From Pseudorhodobacter sp. (GTDB lineage Bacteria; Pseudomonadota; Alphaproteobacteria; Rhodobacterales; Rhodobacteraceae), in the NCBI GenBank assembly GCA_014378345.1, contig JACMNW010000315.1, positions 1 to 5,426 on the forward strand: DNA of 5,426 bases, in the 5' to 3' direction. The translations under genes and the position numbers were made by a program. Position 1 is the first letter of the stretch. Each line of letters opens with the position of its first letter. The notes beneath the pieces are model-generated. The model worked only from the letters and a program-made list of their open reading frames with translations. It did not search any database and was not told the DNA's origin. Below, in pieces: positions 1-5,426 of this stretch.

Positions 1-1158
1 ATTCTTTAACGTGACGCGGCTGTCGGGGTTGGGCAGATCTTCCGACATCGCCAGCAGATCAACCGACCGATTTGCGATCCAGCGCGCTATGGGCAGCGGG
101 ATTGGCGTATCAGACGCAAGGATCGGGCCAGAGATTTTGCCAAGCAGTTGGATATTGCCAAGGGGTTCGCCGTGTGGCCCGCCGGACAGGTAGAAATCAT
201 TGATCTGGATGGTTTTTTGATAGACAGACGGATTGCGGCGAAAGGGGTGCATCGCCAGAACCGCACTCAGATTATGGTTCATGAAATTGCGGCCAACCTG
301 ATCGGAGCGGTTGGCAAGGCCCGTGGGGTTAGCAGCGTCAGCCGACGCCAACAACAGCGCCGCCGTTTGCACAGCCCCCGCACACAGCACTATGATCGGG
401 GCGGCCAAAACCTCGCGTCTGCCCGCGCGCTGCACCTCAACACCCGTGATCTTGCCACCTTCGCCTGCGATCAAACGCAGCACGCGGCTATTGGTTTGCA
501 AGGTCACATTCGAGTGCTGCAAGGCATAGGCAAGGCCCACGGTTTCAGCATCCATCTTGCCGTCGGTGATGCCCGGAAACGCATCCCACGGGGTTTGCCC
601 ACCTTTCAGCCACGCCGCTATATCCACCCCCAGCGGCAGCGATGACGGATGCAGGCCCACCGATTGCATCCGGCGACGCAGGTCGGCAATGGCGGGTTCG
701 TCGGGCACTGGCGGGAAGTTGTAATCGCCGGAATGGGCGGGTTCAGTTGGGTCTTGCCCCAAAACACCGCGCACTTGGTACATGTTTTCGGCGGCTTGGT
801 AGTGCGGTTCCATCTGGTTGTAAGTCATAGGCCAGCCGGGCGTGGTGCCGCCCATATGGTGCAAAGGCGTAAAGTCTTCAGCGCGATAGCGGATCAACAC
901 CGCACCATAAAACTTGGAATTGCCCCCCGCCACATAGTAATTGCCGGGGTTGAACGGCGCGCCTGCACCATCCAGCCAAAACTCATCCGGGCGGTAATGC
1001 CCACGCGCGAAAATCGCCACTGGATCGCGCGCCTCTGGTGTATCAGGCAACCGCTCGCCGCGCTCCAGTATCAGGATACGCCGCCCGGTTGGCGCAAGGG
1101 CTGCGGCCAGTGTGGCCCCGCCCATGCCGGACCCGATGATGATGACGTCCGGAGTCAT
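1..1158 (-). CDS. GMC-family FAD-dependent oxidoreductase (partial, C-terminus outside window)
   Basis: The reading frame is open from the ATG at 1158 to the left edge, giving 386 codons and no stop. GMC enzymes usually have about 500-550 residues, so the C-terminal part, with the catalytic His-His/Asn pair, is not visible. The N-terminus is a FAD-binding Rossmann fold: D-V-I-I-I-G-S-G-M-G-G (4-14) and, after a second strand, L-E-R-G-E (31-35), where E32 should hold the ADP ribose. G-G-N-S-K-F-Y-G (78-85) corresponds to the first GMC signature region. C-A-G-A-V-Q-T-A-A-L-L-L-A-S (259-272) corresponds to the second, followed by V-G-R-N-F-M-N-H (288-295). Members oxidise alcohol groups of sugars, polyols, choline and similar compounds. 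The Rossmann fold starts at residue 4, so there is no signal peptide. The ATG overlaps the ATPase stop (ATGA). The only Shine-Dalgarno-like bases (AGAGG, 1172-1176) are 13 bases away, so translation probably depends on coupling. A sugar or glucoside dehydrogenase is likely; the exact substrate is unknown. Confidence 0.93.
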   Translation of the reverse strand, partial: MTPDVIIIGSGMGGATLAAALAPTGRRILILERGERLPDTPEARDPVAIFARGHYRPDEFWLDGAGAPFNPGNYYVAGGNSKFYGAVLIRYRAEDFTPLHHMGGTTPGWPMTYNQMEPHYQAAENMYQVRGVLGQDPTEPAHSGDYNFPPVPDEPAIADLRRRMQSVGLHPSSLPLGVDIAAWLKGGQTPWDAFPGITDGKMDAETVGLAYALQHSNVTLQTNSRVLRLIAGEGGKITGVEVQRAGRREVLAAPIIVLCAGAVQTAALLLASADAANPTGLANRSDQVGRNFMNHNLSAVLAMHPFRRNPSVYQKTIQINDFYLSGGPHGEPLGNIQLLGKISGPILASDTPIPLPIARWIANRSVDLLAMSEDLPNPDSRVTLKN

Positions 1159-2267
1159 GCGGGGATGCGCGCCTCTGATACGGGGTCAAACACCACGGCT
1201 TTCTCCATGTTGATGGCGAAATCGAACACTTCACCGGGGGCGACACTGGCATCAGCGCGCATCCGGGCAATCGCGTCGCGCCCGCCAAGGGTCATGGTCA
1301 CGAACGTATCCGACCCCGCAGGTTCCGTCACCGTTACTCGGTTGGCAAAGGGTTGAATATTGGCGGATTTCCTATCCGCCCCTTCGGGATCTGTAATCGC
1401 CTCTGGCCGAATGCCGAGCAGCACATCGCGCCCGACCCAGTCCGCCAGATTGGCCTGACTAAACCGCAGATGCCGCGTGGCCCCATCGGCATCGGTAATC
1501 TCGGCATGGGGAACGCCGTTTTGCGCCACTACTTTTGCCGCCATGATGTTCATCGCAGGACTGCCCATGAAGGTGGCGACGAACAGGTTTGCAGGCGTAT
1601 CGTAAATATCCTTCGGCGTGCCAAGCTGCTGGACATAGCCCTTGTTCATCACGGCGATGCGGGTGGACAGAGTCATCGCCTCGATCTGGTCATGCGTTAC
1701 GTAGACGATGGTGGTTTTCAGGTTCTGGTGCAGTTTCTTGATTTCAGTCCGCATATCGACGCGCAGTTTGGCATCGAGGTTCGACAGCGGCTCATCAAAC
1801 AAAAACACATCGGGGTTGCGCACCAAGGCCCGGCCCATCGCCACGCGCTGGCGCTGGCCGCCAGACAACTGGCCGGGGCGGCGGTCCAATAGCGGCGTAA
1901 TCTGCAGCAGGCGGGCAACATCGGCCAAGGCGCGGTCTCGTTCTGGCTTTGGCACGCCGTGCATTTCCAGCCCGAAGGTCATGTTCTGGCCCACGGTCAT
2001 GTTGGGGTAAAGCGCGTAGGATTGGAACACCATCGCGATATTGCGTTTCGATGGATGCACATCATTGATCACGCGGTTCTTGATGGAAATATCGCCAGAC
2101 GATATCGCCTCCAGCCCCGCAATCATGTTCAAGAGGGTGGATTTGCCGCAACCCGACGGCCCGACAAGCACCAAAAACTCCCCTTCCTGCACCGAGATAT
2201 CCACTTCGTGGAGCACCTGAACGGACCCGTAGGATTTTGTGACGTGAGAGATATCCAGAAAGCCCAT
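1155..2267 (-). CDS. Carbohydrate ABC transporter ATP-binding subunit (MalK/UgpC/MsmK family)
   Basis: This cytoplasmic ATPase dimerises and powers the permease pair. From the ATG at 2267 it has 370 residues, the normal length for a CUT1 subunit with a C-terminal regulatory domain. All motifs are intact: Walker A G-P-S-G-C-G-K-S-T (36-44), Q-loop glutamine 82, signature L-S-G-G-Q (134-138), Walker B V-F-L-F-D-E with catalytic E159, D-loop S-N-L-D, and switch histidine H192. The MalK-type OB-fold/TOBE region runs from about 235 to the end and includes the typical G-I-R-P-E (285-289). Automated pipelines often label such proteins ugpC, malK or msmK; none of these names fixes the substrate. It has its own good ribosome binding site 20 bases after the binding-protein gene. 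Its TGA overlaps the ATG of the oxidoreductase by four bases. Active by motif inspection; nothing is missing. Confidence 0.96.
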   Translation of the reverse strand: MGFLDISHVTKSYGSVQVLHEVDISVQEGEFLVLVGPSGCGKSTLLNMIAGLEAISSGDISIKNRVINDVHPSKRNIAMVFQSYALYPNMTVGQNMTFGLEMHGVPKPERDRALADVARLLQITPLLDRRPGQLSGGQRQRVAMGRALVRNPDVFLFDEPLSNLDAKLRVDMRTEIKKLHQNLKTTIVYVTHDQIEAMTLSTRIAVMNKGYVQQLGTPKDIYDTPANLFVATFMGSPAMNIMAAKVVAQNGVPHAEITDADGATRHLRFSQANLADWVGRDVLLGIRPEAITDPEGADRKSANIQPFANRVTVTEPAGSDTFVTMTLGGRDAIARMRADASVAPGEVFDFAINMEKAVVFDPVSEARIPA

Positions 2268-2273
2268 CAAATG

Positions 2274-2280
2274 CTCCTTT
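2274..2280 (-). promoter_or_regulatory. Ribosome binding site of the ABC ATPase
   Basis: AAAGGAG on the minus strand lies in the 20-base gap after the binding-protein stop, six bases from the ATG at 2267. It supports that ATG over the TTG codon immediately before it (2270). Confidence 0.75.
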
Positions 2281-2287
2281 AGTGGCG

Positions 2288-3541
2288 TTACTTGGCGGCC
2301 ATGATCGCATCAGCAAGGACGGTGGCCCTGGCGTCTGCTGTCATGTCGGAATTGAAGAAACCCGTGATCGCATCGGTTGCGGCCCCGACAATCGTAGCAT
2401 TGGCGGCATGGGTTCCGGCAAAGGTTGGCACGGCGGTACCAGCGGCATCTGCGGCTGCCAGATCGGCAGCGGTGGCTTGCGCGCAGGCATCAAGGCCCGA
2501 CATATCGGCATCGGTGCGGGCGGGAGTGGCCGCTTTGACTTTGTTGAAGGCCACCTGCACATCCTTGTTCATGATGGCGCTGGCCAGCACTTCCTGACCC
2601 CTGATCAGATCGGGGTCGGTTTGGGTAAACAGCGACAGCGAGTACACCAGATACACGAACCCCGGCTTGCCGTTGGCCTTTGGCGCCGGAATGCAGGCGT
2701 AGTCATCGCCGGAAACCTTGCCCGCATTGGTAAATTCGCCCTTGGCCCAATCGCCCATAATCTGCATCGCCGCCTCGCCGTTGATCACCATGGCAGAGGC
2801 TAGGTTCCAATCGCGGCCCGCCGCGTTTTTGTCGATCATGCCGCGCAGTTGCATCAAATCGTCGAACACCTTGACCATATCCGGGCCACGCAACGTAGCA
2901 TCATCCAGATCAACCAGCGCCTTACGGTAGAATTCGGCACCGCCCACTCTAAGCGCCACGGCCTCAAACATATACGCCTCTTGCCAAGACTGCCCGCCAT
3001 GCGCCAGCGGGATGATCCCCGCCGCAAGGAACTTCGGCGCAAGCGCGTTCAGCTCGTCCCACGTCGTAGGATAGGGCGCGCCGATCTTGTCAAACGCAGC
3101 TTTGCTGGCCCAGATCATATCGGTGCGGTGCAGGTTGGTGGAGACAGATACGTAATGCCCGCCAATTTTGGTAAAATCCTTCACCGCTTGCGGCAGAACT
3201 GCATCCCAACCTTGCGCAGCCGCCAAGGCATCAACGTTGCCCAAAAGCCCTTCATTGGCCCAATCAATGACGTTTTGGCCCAGCATCAACATGGCAGCAG
3301 GCGGGTTGCCAGAGGCAACACGTGCCTGCAGTGCTGTTTTGGCGGCATCGCCACCACCACCCGCAACCGGGGCGTCGGTCCACTTCACGCCCTCCGACAC
3401 GACCTTGTCACGCACGGCACTAAGCGCCGCAGCTTCGCCGCCGCTGGTCCAGAAATGCATCACTTCGACCGATGGTTCGGCCACTGCGGCGGTGACTGTC
3501 ATCCCCAATAAAATTGCCGTCGTTATGCACAATTTGTTCAT
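2288..3541 (-). CDS. Periplasmic sugar-binding protein (GtsA-like, glucose/mannose type)
   Basis: This is the extracytoplasmic solute-binding protein of the importer, which captures sugar in the periplasm and delivers it to the permease pair. From the ATG at 3541 it has 417 residues, typical of the family. Residues 1-21 form a Sec signal peptide (N-K, hydrophobic core, A-V-A), with likely cleavage before E22. No lipobox is present, so it is probably soluble. The mature start V-M-H-F-W-T-S-G-G-E (27-36), the glycine run at 60-64, L-A-H-G-G-Q-S-W-Q (179-187) and V-I-N-G-E-A-A-M-Q-I-M-G-D-W-A-K (252-267) match, as I recall them, the Pseudomonas GtsA and Thermus glucose/mannose-binding proteins. 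W31 is a candidate sugar-stacking residue. The mature chain has only two cysteines, C293 and C353, possibly a disulfide. The C-terminal third is alanine-rich. Glucose or mannose is the best guess, but a related hexose, glucoside or cyclitol cannot be excluded. Confidence 0.92.
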   Translation of the reverse strand: MNKLCITTAILLGMTVTAAVAEPSVEVMHFWTSGGEAAALSAVRDKVVSEGVKWTDAPVAGGGGDAAKTALQARVASGNPPAAMLMLGQNVIDWANEGLLGNVDALAAAQGWDAVLPQAVKDFTKIGGHYVSVSTNLHRTDMIWASKAAFDKIGAPYPTTWDELNALAPKFLAAGIIPLAHGGQSWQEAYMFEAVALRVGGAEFYRKALVDLDDATLRGPDMVKVFDDLMQLRGMIDKNAAGRDWNLASAMVINGEAAMQIMGDWAKGEFTNAGKVSGDDYACIPAPKANGKPGFVYLVYSLSLFTQTDPDLIRGQEVLASAIMNKDVQVAFNKVKAATPARTDADMSGLDACAQATAADLAAADAAGTAVPTFAGTHAANATIVGAATDAITGFFNSDMTADARATVLADAIMAAK

Positions 3542-3548
3542 TTTGTCG

Positions 3549-3555
3549 TTCCCCT
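3549..3555 (-). promoter_or_regulatory. Ribosome binding site deciding the binding-protein start
   Basis: AGGGGAA on the minus strand lies seven bases upstream of the ATG at 3541. That ATG begins a textbook signal peptide. The in-frame ATG ten codons earlier (3571) has only a weak purine stretch (AAGAGA) directly against it and would prepend a polar GEQQQGND segment to the signal peptide. The site therefore favours the 3541 start. Confidence 0.75.
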
Positions 3556-3605
3556 GCTGTTGTTCGCCCATGTCTCTTGCAATTTGGGCTATTGGTGGAA
3601 CGAAA

Positions 3606-3637
3606 GATCATCGGGCGGCTCCACCCGCCCGGCGATC
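3606..3637 (-). terminator. Intergenic stem-loop between permease and binding-protein genes
   Basis: On the minus strand, a seven-base perfect stem (CGGGCGG / CCGCCCG, 3625-3631 with 3612-3618) closes a six-base loop (GTGGAG). Beyond one C-A mismatch the stem continues for five more pairs, one of them G-U, ending in GATC on both arms. The result is a 13-position stem with one mismatch, starting three bases after the permease stop codon. It is followed by TTTCGTT, a poor U-tract for an intrinsic terminator. It could be a weak, leaky terminator or a 3'-end stabilising hairpin that sets the mRNA ratio of permeases to binding protein, as is known for malE-malF-type operons. The structure is read directly from the bases; its function is inference. 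Confidence 0.55.
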
Positions 3638-3640
3638 GGC

Positions 3641-4519
3641 TTATCCCTTGACGCTGCCCGCCATCAGCCCGCGCACAAAGTAGCGGCCTGCGACGATGTA
3701 GACAAAAAGGGTAGGCAAGGCGGCAAGGATAGCGCCCGCGAAATGGACGTTGTATTCTTTGACACCTGTCGAAGATTGAACGAGGTTGTTCAGCGCCACC
3801 GTCATCGGCTGCGAGGTGCCGCCGAAGGACACGCCAAACAGGAAATCGTTCCAGATATTGGTGAATTGCCAGATGACCGATACCACCGTGATCGGGCCGG
3901 ATACCGGCAGCATGATGCGCCAGAAGATGCGGAAAAACCCGGCTCCGTCTATCATGGCCGCGCGCACCAGTTCGGTTGGAAAGCTGGCGTAATAGTTACG
4001 GTAATATAGCGTAGTGAACCCAATCCCGTACACCACATGCACCAGAACCAGCCCTGATACCGTGCCCGCCAGCCCCAGCTTTCCCAGCACCATCGCCATC
4101 GGAATCAGCACGGTTTGAAACGGGATAAAGCAGGAAAACAGCATCAGCCCGAAGATGACGGTATCATATTTGAACCGCCACTTCGTCAGCACATAGCCGT
4201 TCAGCGCGCCCACGACGGTTGATATCAGCACCGCTGGCACCACCATCAGGATGGAATTCAAGAAATACGGCTTCAAGCCAGTTGGCTCCACCCCGATCTG
4301 GGCGGTGGACCAAGCCTGCCGCCACGGCTCGAACGTCAAGATCTTGGGCAAGGCCAGCATATTGCCGCCAGTAATCTCGGCCAAAGGTTTGACCGAGTTC
4401 ACCGCCATCACGTACAGCGGCAGCAGGTAGAACAGGGCGAACAGCAACAGCACCAAATAGATGAACACGCGCGCAATGCGCCCGGTGTTGACGGCAGTTT
4501 CCTGGGTGACGCCAGACAT
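3641..4519 (-). CDS. Carbohydrate ABC transporter permease (CUT1, MalG/GtsC-like)
   Basis: This is the second inner-membrane permease, expected to pair with the preceding one to form the translocation pore. It is about 292 residues, normal for MalG-type subunits. Six hydrophobic segments sit at about 15-41, 84-109, 117-145, 150-171, 208-229 and 258-283. The EAA loop is at about 183-209, with E-L-V-R-A-A-M-I-D-G-A and a closing R-I-M-L-P. The gene ends with TAA. I chose the ATG at 4519, whose first base is the last base of the upstream TGA stop. A GTG one codon earlier (4522) would add one residue and give a four-base overlap. An AAGGAG at 4528-4533, inside the end of the upstream gene, is eight bases from the ATG, so both starts are workable. 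The overlap suggests translational coupling of the two permeases. Confidence 0.93.
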   Translation of the reverse strand: MSGVTQETAVNTGRIARVFIYLVLLLFALFYLLPLYVMAVNSVKPLAEITGGNMLALPKILTFEPWRQAWSTAQIGVEPTGLKPYFLNSILMVVPAVLISTVVGALNGYVLTKWRFKYDTVIFGLMLFSCFIPFQTVLIPMAMVLGKLGLAGTVSGLVLVHVVYGIGFTTLYYRNYYASFPTELVRAAMIDGAGFFRIFWRIMLPVSGPITVVSVIWQFTNIWNDFLFGVSFGGTSQPMTVALNNLVQSSTGVKEYNVHFAGAILAALPTLFVYIVAGRYFVRGLMAGSVKG

Positions 4520-5424
4520 CACTTCTTCTCCTTCAACTCAGAATACAGATACGGGATCATGATGGCTGCGATTGTCATCAGCATGGTCACCGCACTTGCC
4601 GCCCCCACGCCCATCTGGTTGCGGGTGAAGGTGTAGGAATACATGAAAGTCGCCGGCAATTCGGTAGACCGCCCCGGCCCGCCGCCCGTCAGTGCAATCA
4701 CCAGATCGTAGGATTTAATCGCAAGGTGGCTCAGGATTACAAACGCCGAAAGGAACGCAGGCCTCAGCATCGGAATGACGATGCGGCGATAAAGCTGCCA
4801 TGTGGTGGCCCCGTCAATCTGCGCGGCTTTTAGAATCTCATTATCAATCCCGCGCAGCCCCGCCAAAAACATAGCCATGACAAACCCGCTGGTTTGCCAG
4901 ACGGCGGCAAGCACGATGCAGTAAATCGCAAGATGGCTGTCCTTGATCCAGGTGAACGAAAAGCTGGCCCAGCCCCATAGATGCATGGTTTTTTCCAAGC
5001 CAATGCCGGGGTCCAGAAACCATTTCCACGCGGTGCCGGTGACGATGAACGACAGCGCCATGGGGTAAAGGTAGATGGGCCGCAGCAACCCCTCACCGCG
5101 AATTTTCTGATCCAGAAAAATCGCCAACAATAGGCCGACGGCGGTGCAGATAACGATGTAAAGCACAGAAAACACGGCGATATTGTTGATGGCGATATGC
5201 CAGTGTTCCAACGCCCAGAGCTTTCGGTAATTTTCAAACCCGACAAAGCTGAACTTCGGCAGCATCTTTGATCCGGTGAAAGACAGCACAATGCTAAACA
5301 GGATAAAGCCATAGACAAACAACAACGTCACCGCCAGCGACGGGGCCAGCACCAGTTTGGGAATCCAGTTTTGCAACAGGGTCCGCAGATCGGGCGGGGC
5401 GGTGGTTTTGGCGGTGGATGGCAT
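4519..5424 (-). CDS. Carbohydrate ABC transporter permease (CUT1, MalF/GtsB-like)
   Basis: This is an inner-membrane permease subunit, one half of the channel of a carbohydrate ABC importer. At 301 residues it has the usual length of short MalF-type permeases without the extra periplasmic domain of E. coli MalF. Six hydrophobic segments are visible, at about residues 22-50, 78-104, 115-137, 163-188, 222-245 and 274-294. The cytoplasmic EAA loop that docks on the ATPase lies at about 196-221, with the core A-A-x-I-D-G-A followed by R-R-I-V-I-P. The charged tail (ELKEKK) ends at TGA. The ATG lies two bases from the right edge, so its ribosome binding site, its promoter and any earlier start are not visible. 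The next permease gene overlaps its stop, which implies cotranscription and paired assembly. The family call is secure; the hexose-type substrate rests on the binding protein downstream. Confidence 0.93.
   Translation of the reverse strand: MPSTAKTTAPPDLRTLLQNWIPKLVLAPSLAVTLLFVYGFILFSIVLSFTGSKMLPKFSFVGFENYRKLWALEHWHIAINNIAVFSVLYIVICTAVGLLLAIFLDQKIRGEGLLRPIYLYPMALSFIVTGTAWKWFLDPGIGLEKTMHLWGWASFSFTWIKDSHLAIYCIVLAAVWQTSGFVMAMFLAGLRGIDNEILKAAQIDGATTWQLYRRIVIPMLRPAFLSAFVILSHLAIKSYDLVIALTGGGPGRSTELPATFMYSYTFTRNQMGVGAASAVTMLMTIAAIMIPYLYSELKEKK
4528..4533 (-). promoter_or_regulatory. Ribosome binding site of second permease
   Basis: AAGGAG on the minus strand lies within the last codons of the first permease. 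It is eight bases from the ATG at 4519 and five from the alternative GTG at 4522. It supports a start in this overlap but does not separate the two candidates. Confidence 0.7.
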
Positions 5425-5426
5425 GG

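Noticed and set aside
2268..2270. TTG start one codon before the ATPase ATG
   Set aside because: The ATG at 2267 is six bases from AAAGGAG and is the more common start codon. The TTG adds only one residue.
3539..3571. Upstream ATG at 3571 for the binding protein (427 residues)
   Set aside because: It would add ten polar residues before the signal peptide and lacks a spaced ribosome binding site. The ATG at 3541 has AGGGGAA seven bases upstream.
3542..3605. Possible internal promoter or LacI-type operator around the TTGCAA hexamer in the gap before the binding-protein gene
   Set aside because: TTGCAA is self-palindromic but the flanks do not form a convincing longer inverted repeat. I see no well-spaced -35/-10 pair on the minus strand.
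148..4009. Chain of long plus-strand open frames (for example 148-645, 649-1356, 1353-1892, 2282-2803, 2849-3511, 3560-4009)
   Set aside because: They lie antisense to well-supported genes with intact family motifs. Their products are low-complexity, rich in R, H and G, with no recognisable domain. They arise because biased codon use keeps the opposite strand open.
1..5426. A defence system, mobile element, CRISPR array, tRNA or other novel system
   Set aside because: Apart from the short gaps 2268-2287 and 3542-3640, the whole window is taken up by five transporter and oxidoreductase genes. There are no direct or spaced repeats, transposase motifs or RNA gene structures.

Overview
The window is one tightly packed gene block. 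All five genes lie on the minus strand, so transcription runs from high to low coordinates. Composition is moderately GC-rich, with GC-biased third codon positions and overlapping ATGA/TGATG gene junctions. The proteins look alphaproteobacterial, most likely from the Rhodobacterales (Roseobacter/Paracoccus type). That placement is inferred from protein flavour and composition; no rRNA or other marker gene is present.

Layout in order of transcription: (1) first inner-membrane permease of a CUT1-type carbohydrate ABC transporter (5424-4519), starting two bases inside the window edge; (2) second permease (4519-3641), overlapping the first; (3) a 99-base gap holding a strong stem-loop (3606-3637) and a good ribosome binding site; (4) periplasmic sugar-binding protein with a Sec signal peptide (3541-2288); (5) the MalK/UgpC-type ATPase (2267-1155) after a 20-base gap; (6) the first 386 codons of a GMC-family FAD oxidoreductase (1158 to the left edge), whose start overlaps the ATPase stop by four bases. 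The C-terminal part of that last gene lies outside the window. No intergenic stretch reaches 300 bases. I see no tRNA, rRNA, CRISPR array, insertion sequence or phage gene.

Together the first four genes make a complete importer: binding protein, two permeases and a nucleotide-binding subunit. The binding protein resembles the Pseudomonas GtsA/Thermus glucose-mannose binding family, which points to a hexose or hexose-like ligand. The coupled oxidoreductase suggests that the imported compound, or a relative of it, is oxidised by a flavoenzyme. This could be glucoside 3-dehydrogenase-like or polyol/cyclitol oxidation, but the sequence does not decide the substrate.

The window does not show a radically new system. 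The points worth a second look are the order of genes (binding protein third, behind a stem-loop), the translational coupling of a GMC oxidoreductase to a glucose-type importer, and the lack of any export signal on that oxidoreductase.
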